Shown piece by piece: positions 56,101-63,349 of a stretch of 64,000 bases of DNA. The translations under genes were made by a program, and so were the position numbers. The DNA comes from Paraburkholderia sp. Its GTDB lineage: Bacteria > Pseudomonadota > Gammaproteobacteria > Burkholderiales > Burkholderiaceae. The notes beneath the pieces were generated by a model, which saw nothing but the letters and a program-made list of their open reading frames with translations, was not told the origin of the DNA and did not search any database. Numbering within the stretch: the stretch's first letter is position 1; each line of letters starts with the position of its first letter. The stretch lies in contig NZ_JAMXLH010000016.1 in NCBI RefSeq assembly GCF_024281035.1, positions 1 through 64,000 on the forward strand, in the 5' to 3' direction.

Positions 56101-56451
56101 CTAACGGGCGAGCAGACCGGCGTCTTGCCAAACGTCCTCGTAACCTTCGGCGATAAGGAATCGCCATCCGGCTGGAAGTGCAAGGTATGGCAGGACAAGC
56201 GGGGCCCATTGCTTGAGATGCGCTCCGTGCAGCGGTACGAAGAAATCTGGGTCTTCGGAAAATGTCTCACCTCCCCAGATGAACCAGCCAGTGGTCCCCG
56301 GGTCCGAATCGATTCGCAAGCCGTTCAGCGGACGAACTCCGCTTTTCACGTTCAATGACACACTCACTTTCAGATGCATGTCGCATTCGGTGAACTGGGT
56401 GTTGAATCGATCACATACGGCGTGTTGTTCTTCGGTTAATGTCGGGTACAT
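56101..56451 (-). CDS. Immunity-like protein (Imm33/DUF2185-like)
   Basis: A 116-residue protein whose second half reads GTTGWFIWGGETFSEDPDFF and then VPLHGAHLKQWAPLVLPYLALPAGWRFLIAEGYEDVW. This WFIWGGE..SEDPDFF..LH and GWRFL pattern is what I associate with Imm33-like immunity proteins of polymorphic toxin systems; the link is tentative. Start at 56451 is preceded by AAGGGCGG. It follows the gene at 56508 on the same strand by 57 bases. No matching toxin gene is nearby. Confidence 0.6.
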   Translation of the reverse strand: MYPTLTEEQHAVCDRFNTQFTECDMHLKVSVSLNVKSGVRPLNGLRIDSDPGTTGWFIWGGETFSEDPDFFVPLHGAHLKQWAPLVLPYLALPAGWRFLIAEGYEDVWQDAGLLAR

Positions 56452-56507
56452 TTTAAAATATCCGCCCTTCGAGAAGGGCTGCTCGCTCCCAGCAGGAGCG
56501 TAGTATC

Positions 56508-56765
56508 TCAGAAGCCCGGCGCGGGTCTCCACCGAACAAACGTCGGAAACGAAACGCCCTTCAAAAAGGCCGCAAAAATCTCGATGACCTGCGTCGACAT
56601 GAACCATTCATCGGAACGCATCGGAATGTTTCCCGCCCGAAACGCCAATATGGTTCCGTCCGGGAAAACCGGATTGGGCTTGTCGTGGAAGGCTCTTGAA
56701 CGCGTCCTCGTGCCGGCATCAAAATGTTCGACCATGCAAGTGACACCGCCTCCTGCAATCTGCAC
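56508..56765 (-). CDS. Small protein, probably truncated at its start
   Basis: An 85-residue frame from a GTG (MQIAGGGVTCMVEHFDAGTR ... GNIPMRSDEWFMSTQVIEIF). The frame is open upstream to 56837, with plausible protein-like residues (NSKHTYGPSSYSSLTNESGS) but no ATG, GTG or TTG start, so the N-terminus may have been lost or start elsewhere. I do not recognise the family; size, composition and the neighbouring immunity-like gene suggest an immunity protein. Confidence 0.45.
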   Translation of the reverse strand: MQIAGGGVTCMVEHFDAGTRTRSRAFHDKPNPVFPDGTILAFRAGNIPMRSDEWFMSTQVIEIFAAFLKGVSFPTFVRWRPAPGF

Positions 56766-56906
56766 GTAACTTCCGCTTTCATTCGTCAGAGAGGAGTACG
56801 AAGACGGCCCGTAAGTGTGCTTGCTGTTTCTCGATATCTAAATGGGTGTAATTTTATTTATTTCGCCGTGAAGGTATTGCGTTATAATTACTCGGTTTGA
56901 AGGAAT

Positions 56907-57725
56907 ATGAAGAACGAGAAAATCGAAGAAGAACTCGTGAGAAAAACTGCATTGGATTGGCCTTGGGCAGTCATTGTCTCCATTGTTGGTTTATTTCTCG
57001 CTGGTGTTGCTTACTCACTCGGTGATGCGTATTACAATGCCTATCTTAAGGCGTTTTCTGTCGATCCGGGCGGCTTCCCTGCGGACCATCCTACCCATTT
57101 TGTGCTTGCGGTTTGGGGTGCACTTAACGCGACCATCGCGCTAGAAAAGTGGATGCATGATAAAGGGCTGGTGTTAGCTGAATTTTTCGTCTTTATTGTT
57201 GTCTATCTCGCACTGGTGTATTCTGGATTAAAAGTTTTGTCTATTTTAAATCCACTTCGTGCTGTAACTGATGGGCGCGTGCAGAATTTCGTCAAAAAAT
57301 ATCCATATTTTAGGCGATTCATAAATACGGTGGTTATTGTAATTCTTTTGATTTTAGGGGTGTTTCTCGCTGCTATTGGTATCCCTCCAGTGATCTCAAT
57401 TCCATCGGCGGTCGGTGAGGCAGCGGGTGAGGTCGTTGCAAATAACGACAAGCATGACCTCAATCGAGACTGCGGTAAGTCGACTGCAAAATGCTACCGC
57501 GTCGAAAAGAATGGGGTGCAATTGGGGCAAGGATATGTCATTGCGCAGTCAGCAGACCGAGTCGCTCTGTACTACAAGGGCGCTACGACTCAGGTTTCGC
57601 TGAAGGATGCTGTGGTGCGAACGATCGATGGCTTTGCGACCACCGCTCCTGTCGCGTCGGCGGTTGCCGCTGTATCGGCGTCGGTAGCATCGCCGGCATC
57701 CGGAACCGCGACCGTACGGCGCTAG
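56907..57725 (+). CDS. Membrane protein of unknown function
   Basis: A 272-residue protein with three or four hydrophobic segments (AVIVSIVGLFLAGVAYSL; THFVLAVWGALNATIAL; LAEFFVFIVVYLALVYSGL; TVVIVILLILGVFLAAIGI). A soluble C-terminal domain follows (CGKSTAKCYRVEKNGVQLGQ onward) and a low-complexity Ala/Ser/Val tail. I do not recognise a family. DNA is clearly AT-richer than the chromosome in the membrane part. The ATG at 56907 follows GAAGGAAT. It may be a cargo effector; no evidence assigns a role. Confidence 0.7.
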   Translation: MKNEKIEEELVRKTALDWPWAVIVSIVGLFLAGVAYSLGDAYYNAYLKAFSVDPGGFPADHPTHFVLAVWGALNATIALEKWMHDKGLVLAEFFVFIVVYLALVYSGLKVLSILNPLRAVTDGRVQNFVKKYPYFRRFINTVVIVILLILGVFLAAIGIPPVISIPSAVGEAAGEVVANNDKHDLNRDCGKSTAKCYRVEKNGVQLGQGYVIAQSADRVALYYKGATTQVSLKDAVVRTIDGFATTAPVASAVAAVSASVASPASGTATVRR

Positions 57726-57753
57726 AGACGTTTGCCGGCGAAACCTGTGGCTC

Positions 57754-57977
57754 GTGTGGAGCGCCACGTTAGTGAAGGCGGCTGCAGTTGAGTCAAGGAA
57801 GATGGCAGTGCTGCTAAGTCCCGCCGACCTCAAACAGGCGGCAAAGTTGGTCGAACAATCAGTGCGCATCTACAACTACGAGCGGCCACATACCGCCCTC
57901 AAATGCAAAGCGCCCGATGCGGTGCATCGGGCGTTTCCTTGAAAACTACTGTCAACTTATTCCAGGACAGGTCAACA
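57754..57977 (+). pseudogene. IS3-family transposase C-terminal relic with IS end
   Basis: The frame ends EQSVRIYNYERPHTALKCKA and PDAVHRAF, the C-terminus of an IS3-type OrfB (normally YNxxRPHxALGxxTP). Just downstream CTGTCAACTTATTCCAGGAC and AGGTCA resemble the terminal repeat of IS3-type elements. The DDE catalytic part and the left end are missing. Confidence 0.75.
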
Positions 57978-57980
57978 AAA

Positions 57981-57996
57981 TTTGCTTAACGGCACA
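57981..57996 (-). repeat. Extra transposon-end-like sequence
   Basis: TTTGCTTAACGGCACA repeats the last bases of element 2 (TATGCTTAACGGCACA) almost exactly, 424 bases inside its end and next to the IS3 relic. The following five bases are ACTTG, not GAAGT. It may be the relic of a further insertion or an internal duplication of the end. Confidence 0.45.
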
Positions 57997-58002
57997 ACTT
58001 GT

Positions 58003-58263
58003 CTATCGTTGTGTGGAGAATCCTTGCTCGGCGATGGTTCGATTCATGTCATCGATCGACACCATTTGGGTGCTCTTCTTAACTATGCCCTTGAGCAACG
58101 AGAGTGAGCGCGTGATCGGATACACCTCGTATCGACCCGTTGCGTCGTTAAAGCTGAATTCGATCCTGTCGCCGGGCTTGAGGCCAAGGCGGTTACACAT
58201 TTCCACTGGAATCGCTACCTGGCTCTTCGATGTGACGGTTGCTGCTTCATCGTGCCGCTCCAT
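58003..58263 (-). CDS. AbrB/MazE-type antitoxin-like protein without partner
   Basis: An 86-residue protein with a swapped-hairpin AbrB domain: ATVTSKSQVAIPVEMCNRLG and LKPGDRIEFSF, followed by a C-terminal tail of the sort that contacts a toxin. Such genes usually precede a vapC- or mazF-like toxin on the same strand. Here downstream sequence is only 20 bases and then the end-like motif and the IS3 relic, so the partner has probably been deleted. Confidence 0.75.
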   Translation of the reverse strand: MERHDEAATVTSKSQVAIPVEMCNRLGLKPGDRIEFSFNDATGRYEVYPITRSLSLLKGIVKKSTQMVSIDDMNRTIAEQGFSTQR

Positions 58264-58365
58264 TTTTCTACTTTAGTGTAAGGGAGATAGGGCAGCAAAG
58301 GCTAAGTGAAACGTGTCACTCCACCGACGACATCAGTAGGAAAGCGCGAGGTATGGGACCATAGG

Positions 58366-58420
58366 TGCTGTCACGACAACTTATGCTTTATTCCGCGGAC
58401 AAGTTATGCTTAACGGCACA
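58366..58420 (-). repeat. Right end of element 2
   Basis: CGACAACTTATGCTTTATTC and GGACAAGTTATGCTTAACGG followed by CACA parallel the right end of element 1 in motif number and spacing. The last bases are the inverted form of TGTGCCGTTAAGCATAACGT at 11738. Confidence 0.88.
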
Positions 58421-58425
58421 GAAGT
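58421..58425. repeat. Target-site duplication GAAGT, right copy
   Basis: GAAGT follows the ACA end of element 2 and joins directly to the old tRNA terminator. Confidence 0.9.
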
Positions 58426-58428
58426 CCG

Positions 58429-58463
58429 AAAACCCGCATCGCGTAAGGCGTTGCGGGTTTTTT
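58429..58463 (+). terminator. Original terminator of the tRNA gene, displaced by the insertions
   Basis: AAAACCCGCA and TGCGGGTTTT form a hairpin followed by further T residues. When both elements and two GAAGT copies are removed, it lies about 30 bases after the tRNA CCA end, the normal place for a tRNA terminator. Confidence 0.85.
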
Positions 58464-58569
58464 GTTGTCCGCCGTAATTCGATTCCATCCGTCGTCACTC
58501 GACACGAGTGGGGGTACTTTCCGGGGGTACGTGAGAACTCCCAGCAGAATTAGCCCGGAGATACCCCCA

Positions 58570-58815
58570 ATGCCACTGACAAACGTCCAGCCAAAGCAAG
58601 CCAGGCCTGGCTCCAGGCCACTGCATCTGTTCGATGGCGCTGGATTATTTCTGTTGATCACCCCGGCGGGGCAGCGCTACTGGCGGCTCAAGTATCGATT
58701 TACCGGGAAAGAAAAACTGCCGACACCTGGTGTGTGCCCTGAAGTTGCCTTGCTGAAGGCGCGGAAGCTGAGAGAGGACGCTCGTGAGAAGCTGCGCGAC
58801 GCGCGTATCGGGAGA
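58570..58815 (+). pseudogene. Truncated tyrosine integrase (arm-binding domain only)
   Basis: The frame MPLTNVQPKQARPGSRPLHL, then FDGAGLFLLITPAGQRYWRL and LLKARKLREDAREKLRD, is the N-terminal DUF4102 arm-binding domain of P4-type tyrosine recombinases. Sequence stops resembling an integrase after about 80 residues, and the catalytic domain is gone. Integrases of this type sit at the border of islands inserted in tRNA genes, so an earlier island probably used the same tRNA. Confidence 0.75.
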
Positions 58816-59030
58816 ATGTATGTTCGGTCTCGCAGCGAGGCCGTGCAAAGCGGCCTCGGGCTTGTTCGGTCGGCCGGCGTGGATGTCCGTCGATCGCCGT
58901 TGGCGGTTCACGCTGGCCTGGTGCGGCTCCGATGCGCGGCGCCGCCTTCCTGGTCTGGATACGCAGAGCGGGGTTGAAAACGGTGTTCAACAGCCAGGTG
59001 ACAGGTGGCTTCGCCCTCAAGGACTCCGCC
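58816..59030. other. Junction debris between integrase relic and pqqD
   Basis: GC-rich sequence in which several frames are open but none resembles a known protein. It marks the deletion junction after the integrase relic. Confidence 0.35.
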
Positions 59031-59321
59031 TCAACACCTCAACCAGCCCCTTCCGCGCGCAGTATCGATAAACGACCGCGCCCCATCGGCGATCTGCTCT
59101 TCATCGGCGCCGGAATACGCTGCCTGAAGCTCCGCGACAATGTCCGAAACGCTGCGCTGTCCGTCGCAACGCTTCAAGATCTCACCCGCGCTCATATTGA
59201 GCTTGATAAGCCCTTCCGGATAAAGGATGACGTAGGCATCCTGACTGGCTTCCCAGCGGAAAACGAAATGCGGTGCGAGGCGCGGGCAGGCCTCGAGGGA
59301 GACGGCGAATTCGGTGGTCAT
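59031..59321 (-). CDS. pqqD: PQQ biosynthesis chaperone PqqD
   Basis: A 96-residue RiPP-recognition protein that binds the PqqA precursor peptide and presents it to the radical-SAM enzyme PqqE. Family marks are CPRLAPHFVFRWEASQDAYV, ILYPEGLIKLNMSAGEILK and RCDGQRSVSDIVAELQAAY. Length is normal. It follows pqqA on the minus strand; a stable hairpin lies in the gap. pqqB and pqqC, which usually stand between pqqA and pqqD, are absent here. Confidence 0.93.
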   Translation of the reverse strand: MTTEFAVSLEACPRLAPHFVFRWEASQDAYVILYPEGLIKLNMSAGEILKRCDGQRSVSDIVAELQAAYSGADEEQIADGARSFIDTARGRGWLRC

Positions 59322-59340
59322 GGCTGGATGCGGCGCTGGC

Positions 59341-59384
59341 GCCGGGCGGTGGTCCGTACTGCTACTGCTGTACGGCCGCCCGGC
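59341..59384 (-). promoter_or_regulatory. Hairpin between pqqA and pqqD
   Basis: GCCGGGCGG with CCGTAC pairs with GTACGG and CCGCCCGGC around a 10-base loop, with a 4-base bulge. Located just after the pqqA stop, it may stabilise or partly terminate the transcript so that the precursor peptide is made in excess over PqqD. Confidence 0.65.
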
Positions 59385-59390
59385 GTCGGC

Positions 59391-59465
59391 TTACCGGACG
59401 TAGACGTAAGCGGTAACCTCGAAGCCGAGGCGGATGTCACAAAAAGCCGGATTTTCCCAGGTCAT
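59391..59465 (-). CDS. pqqA: PQQ precursor peptide PqqA
   Basis: A 24-residue peptide, MTWENPAFCDIRLGFEVTAY followed by VYVR. Glu16 and Tyr20 stand four residues apart, the pair that PqqE cross-links and that becomes pyrroloquinoline quinone. Short length and the TW.NP...E...Y pattern are diagnostic. GAGACTCGAC precedes the ATG on the minus strand. The roughly 385 bases upstream, shared with the divergent histidine kinase gene, should contain the regulated promoter. Confidence 0.93.
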   Translation of the reverse strand: MTWENPAFCDIRLGFEVTAYVYVR

Positions 59466-59849
59466 GTCGAGTCTCCATTCATCGAGTTATGCGATGGCAT
59501 CCTGTCATCGCGTGATTGATTATCGGCACGACGTTCACGCGAGAGCTAGCGATGTTTCACGAAAAGCACCTCATGAAAATCTGGACTCGTCGAGCATCGT
59601 CCCGTTTTGGAACAGTGCGCACCGCGATGTGTCCCGTAACGGCGCATTGACGCAGGCGCATTTGTCGCGATCGGCCGCGCGTCCGCCTCAACGCGGATAT
59701 CCGCCTCCATTGATCGCTCCCCCACAGGCCAACGATTTCCTTTCCTCGCGCGGCGCACAGCCATGCACCTCGTTAAGGTGGTATTGAACTTGCGTCTTCT
59801 CGGCCGGAGGCAGCAGGCGCTCGCCTTCCACGAAAGAGGGCATGAGGAG
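59466..59849. promoter_or_regulatory. Divergent regulatory spacer between pqqA and the sensor kinase gene
   Basis: No gene is seen in this 384-base region apart from short frames. It must carry the pqqA promoter on the minus strand and the kinase promoter on the plus strand. GATGTTTCAC and similar runs occur, but I could not define a clear operator. Confidence 0.4.
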
Positions 59850-61289
59850 ATGACAACACAATCACAACGGGTGAAGTTGAGCCTGTCCACGCGCATCGGA
59901 CTCGTGCTGACGGCGCTTGCCGCAGTGCTCGTCGCGGCGCTGGGCGCGATCTGGGTGCAGCAAACGCGCGACTCGATCCACGAGGAAATCACGGCCGCCA
60001 CGCGCGTCGCCGAGCAATGGCTCGAGGTCTCCGCGCGTGAGTTGCAGGCGTATCCGACGGATTCGAACCGCGCGCGGCTGCTCGCGCACATCGTTGCGGT
60101 CGGCCGGATTCGCGCCAACGCGCTCGAAGTCATCGACGCGCACGGACAGCGACGCTATCTGTCGCCGCCGCCGACGTACAAGGCCGGTCGTTGGGCGCCT
60201 GCCTGGTTCACCGCGCTCGTCGAGCCCCGGTTTGCGCCGTGGCGCGCGCAAGCGGCGGACCTTACGCTTGTCCTTTACCCGGATGCGTCGCGCTCCACGC
60301 TCGATGCCTGGGACAACCTGTGCGCCATGACCGGCTGGGCCGCGCTTCTGCTCGCGGCGCTGTTTCTGGCCGCGCGCTTTGCGCTCAAGCGTGCGCTGTG
60401 CCCGCTTGGCCACGTGATGACGGCGCTCGACCGCACGGGCCAAGGCCACTTCGACACGCGCCTGCCCGTGTTTCCGATCCCCGAGCTGGGCCGCCTCGCC
60501 AGAGCGTTCAACGGCATGGCCGACCGGCTTGCGCAAGCAGTCGACGACAACATCCAGCTCGAAGCCGAGCGCGAATTGAGTGTCCGCGTGCAGGCGAGTC
60601 TCGAAGCCGAGCGGCGGCATATCGCGCGCGAGCTGCACGATGAACTGGCGCAAGGCATCACCGCTGTGCGCGCGCTTGCCGGTGTTGTCGCCCAGCATGG
60701 CGAAACGATACCCGCGCTGTGCCGGCCGGCCGAAAGCATCATCGTGGTGACGGGCCAGATGCAGGACGGCGTGCGCTCGATTCTCCATCGCCTGCGCGAA
60801 AACCCCGACAACGATCCGCTCTGCACCGACGAACCACTGCGCCGCCACGTCGACATCTGGCGGCAGAACTATCCCGACATCGTTCTCAGCGCGACCTTCG
60901 CCATCGGACCCGAACCGTCCGGCACGGCTTCGATGCACACCTTCCTGCGCGTCGTCCAGGAAGGGTTGACGAACGTCGTCCGCCATGCCCGCGCGACGCG
61001 CGTGGACCTCGCCTTGCGGCGCTCGCCGGATGGCGGCTGGCTGGAGCTCATTCTTGCCGACAATGGCGTCGGCTACCCCGGGCGCTCGCCGGCCGCCGGT
61101 TGCGGACTGGGGATGGCCGGCATGCGCGAGCGTGTGCGCGCGCTTGGCGGCGAGTTCGCGTTCGAGGCCATCGCGGGCCGCGGCGCCCGCCTTGCCGTGC
61201 GGCTGCCCGCCTTCGCCACACCTGCCGCAGTTACCGCAGTTGCCGCTGCCGCCGCTGCCGTTACGCCTTTGGAGGACCTGCGAGCATGA
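59850..61289 (+). CDS. NarL-type sensor histidine kinase
   Basis: A 479-residue membrane kinase. Two membrane helices (IGLVLTALAAVLVAALGAIWV and MTGWAALLLAALFLAARFAL) enclose a periplasmic sensor of about 120 residues, followed by a HAMP linker (RALCPLGHVMTALDRTGQGHF), the HisKA_3 dimerisation box RRHIARELHDELAQGI with the phospho-accepting histidine, and a HATPase domain (EGLTNVVRHARAT, LADNGVGYPG, GLGMAGMRERV). Start at 59850 follows GAGGAG. ATGA overlap couples it to the response regulator. Placement inside the pqq region suggests control of PQQ synthesis or PQQ-dependent dehydrogenases. Confidence 0.92.
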   Translation: MTTQSQRVKLSLSTRIGLVLTALAAVLVAALGAIWVQQTRDSIHEEITAATRVAEQWLEVSARELQAYPTDSNRARLLAHIVAVGRIRANALEVIDAHGQRRYLSPPPTYKAGRWAPAWFTALVEPRFAPWRAQAADLTLVLYPDASRSTLDAWDNLCAMTGWAALLLAALFLAARFALKRALCPLGHVMTALDRTGQGHFDTRLPVFPIPELGRLARAFNGMADRLAQAVDDNIQLEAERELSVRVQASLEAERRHIARELHDELAQGITAVRALAGVVAQHGETIPALCRPAESIIVVTGQMQDGVRSILHRLRENPDNDPLCTDEPLRRHVDIWRQNYPDIVLSATFAIGPEPSGTASMHTFLRVVQEGLTNVVRHARATRVDLALRRSPDGGWLELILADNGVGYPGRSPAAGCGLGMAGMRERVRALGGEFAFEAIAGRGARLAVRLPAFATPAAVTAVAAAAAAVTPLEDLRA

Positions 61290-61933
61290 GCACACCACTT
61301 GCCGGCTATCGAATCTTGCTTGCGGATGACCACGCGATGGTCCGCACCGGCTTTCGCTTATTGCTCGAAGGCGCCGGTGCGACGGTCGTGGCCGAAGCCG
61401 AGAGCGGTGAAGAGGCCTTGCGCTTCTACGCGGAGTGCGCGCCTGACATCCTTGTCATGGACGTGTCGATGCCGGGCATCGGCGGACTGGCCGCGCTCGA
61501 ACGGCTGCGCGCGCGCCATGCCGAGGCCCGCGTGCTGATGCTGTCGGCCCACCAGGACGCGATGATCCCGATCCGCGCGTTGAAGGCCGGCGCCACGGGT
61601 TACCTCAGCAAGCGCTGTCTGCCGCAAGCGTTGATTCAGGCCGTGCATCAGGTTGCGCAAGGCCAGCGTTATCTCGACCCCGAGCTTGCGCAGCAAGTGG
61701 CGCTCGCCCAGATCTCGGGTTCTGCGGATCCGGCGCAGGCGTTGACGGACAAGGAATTCGCGGTCTTCCTGCAATTGGCGCGCGGGCGCAGCGTCAACGA
61801 AGTGGCAAGAGACTTCCATTTGAGCGGCAGTACGGTCGGCACGCATCTTTATCACATCAAGCAAAAGCTCAACGCGGGCAACGCCGCCGAGCTTGCCGTC
61901 ATCGCCATGCGCGCCGGCCTGCTCGAAGTGTGA
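61286..61933 (+). CDS. LuxR/NarL-type response regulator
   Basis: A 215-residue regulator. Receiver domain: ILLADDHAMVRTGF (Asp14, Asp15), the phosphorylation site VMDVSMPGIGG (Asp59), MLSAHQD and GYLSKR lysine. The output domain has the LuxR helix-turn-helix LTDKEFAVFLQLARGRSVNE followed by VARDFHLSGSTVGTHLYHIKQKL. It partners the kinase encoded just before it, with a four-base overlap. Direct targets may include the pqqA promoter 1.8 kb upstream. Confidence 0.93.
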   Translation: MSTPLAGYRILLADDHAMVRTGFRLLLEGAGATVVAEAESGEEALRFYAECAPDILVMDVSMPGIGGLAALERLRARHAEARVLMLSAHQDAMIPIRALKAGATGYLSKRCLPQALIQAVHQVAQGQRYLDPELAQQVALAQISGSADPAQALTDKEFAVFLQLARGRSVNEVARDFHLSGSTVGTHLYHIKQKLNAGNAAELAVIAMRAGLLEV

Positions 61934-62099
61934 AGGGCGGCCCGAACAGCGTGCTCTCATGAAATTCACGAGGCCGGTTTACTGGAAAGGCTGAGCGCAC
62001 GTTCCATCGGATTGCGTTGCCGCCTCCTGGAACGGCGGTCAAGAATATGACAAAACGGCGGGCATTCAGCACCGCCAATAGAGCAGAAAGGAGACGGCG

Positions 62100-63245
62100 A
62101 TGCCGAAGGAATCTCAAGGAGTCAGCCTCGACGGCCAGGGCAAGCCACTGTGGCTGACGCTCGAACTCACCTATCGCTGCCCGTTGAAATGCACGTGGTG
62201 CAACAACCCGCTCAACTTCAAAGACTACGAAAAGCGCGAGTTGTCCACGCAGGAGTGGAAAGACGTTCTGCGCGATGGGCGCGCGCTCGGTGCATTGCAG
62301 CTTGGGTTCTCGGGCGGCGAGCCGCTCGAGCGCGACGATCTCGAAGAACTCGTCGCGTATGCCGACGAGATCGGCTACTACACGAACCTGATCACTTCCG
62401 GCATTGGCCTGACCGAACAGCGGATGGCCGCGTTGAAGCAGGCCGGGCTCAAGCAGGTGCAGTTGTCGCTGCAATCGATGCATCCCGAACTGACGGACGA
62501 ACTCGTCGGTGCGAAGGCGCACGCGCGCAAGCTCGAGGCCGCGCGTCTCATCAAGTCCCACGGTTTGCCGATGGTGCTCAACATGCCGGTGTGCCGCCAG
62601 AACATCGGCCAGATCGAAGCGGTCTGCGAGTTTGCCGCCGGCATTGGCATCGAGTACATCGAGTTCGCCAATATTCAGTACTACAACTGGGCGTTGCTCA
62701 ACCGCGATGAACTGATGCCCACGCGCGATCAGGTGCGCGAAGCCGAAGCGGTGGTCGAGCGCTGGCGTCGCAAGCAGGGCGAGGACATGACGATCTACTT
62801 CGTCGTTCCCGACTATTACGAGAGCCGGCCGAAAGCGTGCATGAACGGCTGGGGCGCGATCCATCTGACGATCGCACCCGACGGCGTGGCCATGCCTTGC
62901 CAGGAAGCGCGTGTGATTCCGGGCCTCGAATTCGAGTCGGTCCGCGATAAACCGCTGTCGTGGCTGTGGCACGAATCACCGCTGTTCCGCAAGTATCGCG
63001 GTCTCGACTGGATGCCCGAGCCGTGCCGCTCATGCCCCGAGAAAGAGAAGGACTTCGGCGGTTGCCGCTGCCAGGCGTTCCTCCTCACCGGCGATGCGGC
63101 CAATACCGACCCGGCATGCAGCCGCTCGCCGCATCATCACCTGGTGACGCAGGCGGTAAGCCAGGCCGGGTCGCCGGTGCGCTTTCGCAAGCCGCTCATC
63201 AAACGCTGGGACAACGGCGTCTCGACCGCCTTCATGGAGGACTGA
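62100..63245 (+). CDS. pqqE: PQQ biosynthesis radical-SAM enzyme PqqE
   Basis: PqqE joins Glu16 and Tyr20 of PqqA by a carbon-carbon bond. The 381-residue protein has the radical-SAM motif RCPLKCTWCNNP (Cys27, Cys31, Cys34), the SAM-binding LGFSGGEPLER, and SPASM-domain cysteines near the C-terminus (MPCQEARV, EPCRSCPEKEKDFGGCRCQAF, DPACSRSP). SD AAAGGAG stands before the ATG at 62100. It is separated from pqqA-pqqD by the two-component genes and lies on the opposite strand, which is unusual. Its stop touches the next gene. Confidence 0.95.
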   Translation: MPKESQGVSLDGQGKPLWLTLELTYRCPLKCTWCNNPLNFKDYEKRELSTQEWKDVLRDGRALGALQLGFSGGEPLERDDLEELVAYADEIGYYTNLITSGIGLTEQRMAALKQAGLKQVQLSLQSMHPELTDELVGAKAHARKLEAARLIKSHGLPMVLNMPVCRQNIGQIEAVCEFAAGIGIEYIEFANIQYYNWALLNRDELMPTRDQVREAEAVVERWRRKQGEDMTIYFVVPDYYESRPKACMNGWGAIHLTIAPDGVAMPCQEARVIPGLEFESVRDKPLSWLWHESPLFRKYRGLDWMPEPCRSCPEKEKDFGGCRCQAFLLTGDAANTDPACSRSPHHHLVTQAVSQAGSPVRFRKPLIKRWDNGVSTAFMED

Positions 63246-63341
63246 ATGGCCCATCCCTATGACTCGGCGAGAGGCACGGTTGTGCTCGGCCTGCTGCTGA
63301 CGGTGGCGCTCGTCGCGCTCGCGCAGCTTCTGATGGTGTGA
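63246..63341 (+). CDS. 31-residue single-helix membrane peptide
   Basis: The ATG immediately follows the pqqE stop. The peptide, MAHPYDSARGTVVLGLLLTV followed by ALVALAQLLMV, is a short polar head and one hydrophobic helix. It is followed nine bases later by the PuuD-like gene, so it is translated within the operon. Such small proteins often accompany membrane complexes; function is unknown. Confidence 0.65.
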   Translation: MAHPYDSARGTVVLGLLLTVALVALAQLLMV

Positions 63342-63349
63342 GGCGCGTC

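Larger units (their letters stand above)
50007..58420. mobile_element. Tn7-like element 2 without transposase genes (8.4 kb)
   Basis: Starts TGTGCCGTCAAGCATAACCT and ends CTTAACGGCACA, flanked by GAAGT. The left 240 bases and the right 55 bases are close copies of those of element 1, so one transposase family should recognise both. Inside are nhaA, marR, a ClC channel gene and several small genes, but no tns gene. It could be moved by element 1 in trans, or it has lost its machinery. IS3 relics, an NrsF relic and an orphan antitoxin show decay. If insertion is always at a fixed distance from the tRNA, the distal element is the older. Confidence 0.85.
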
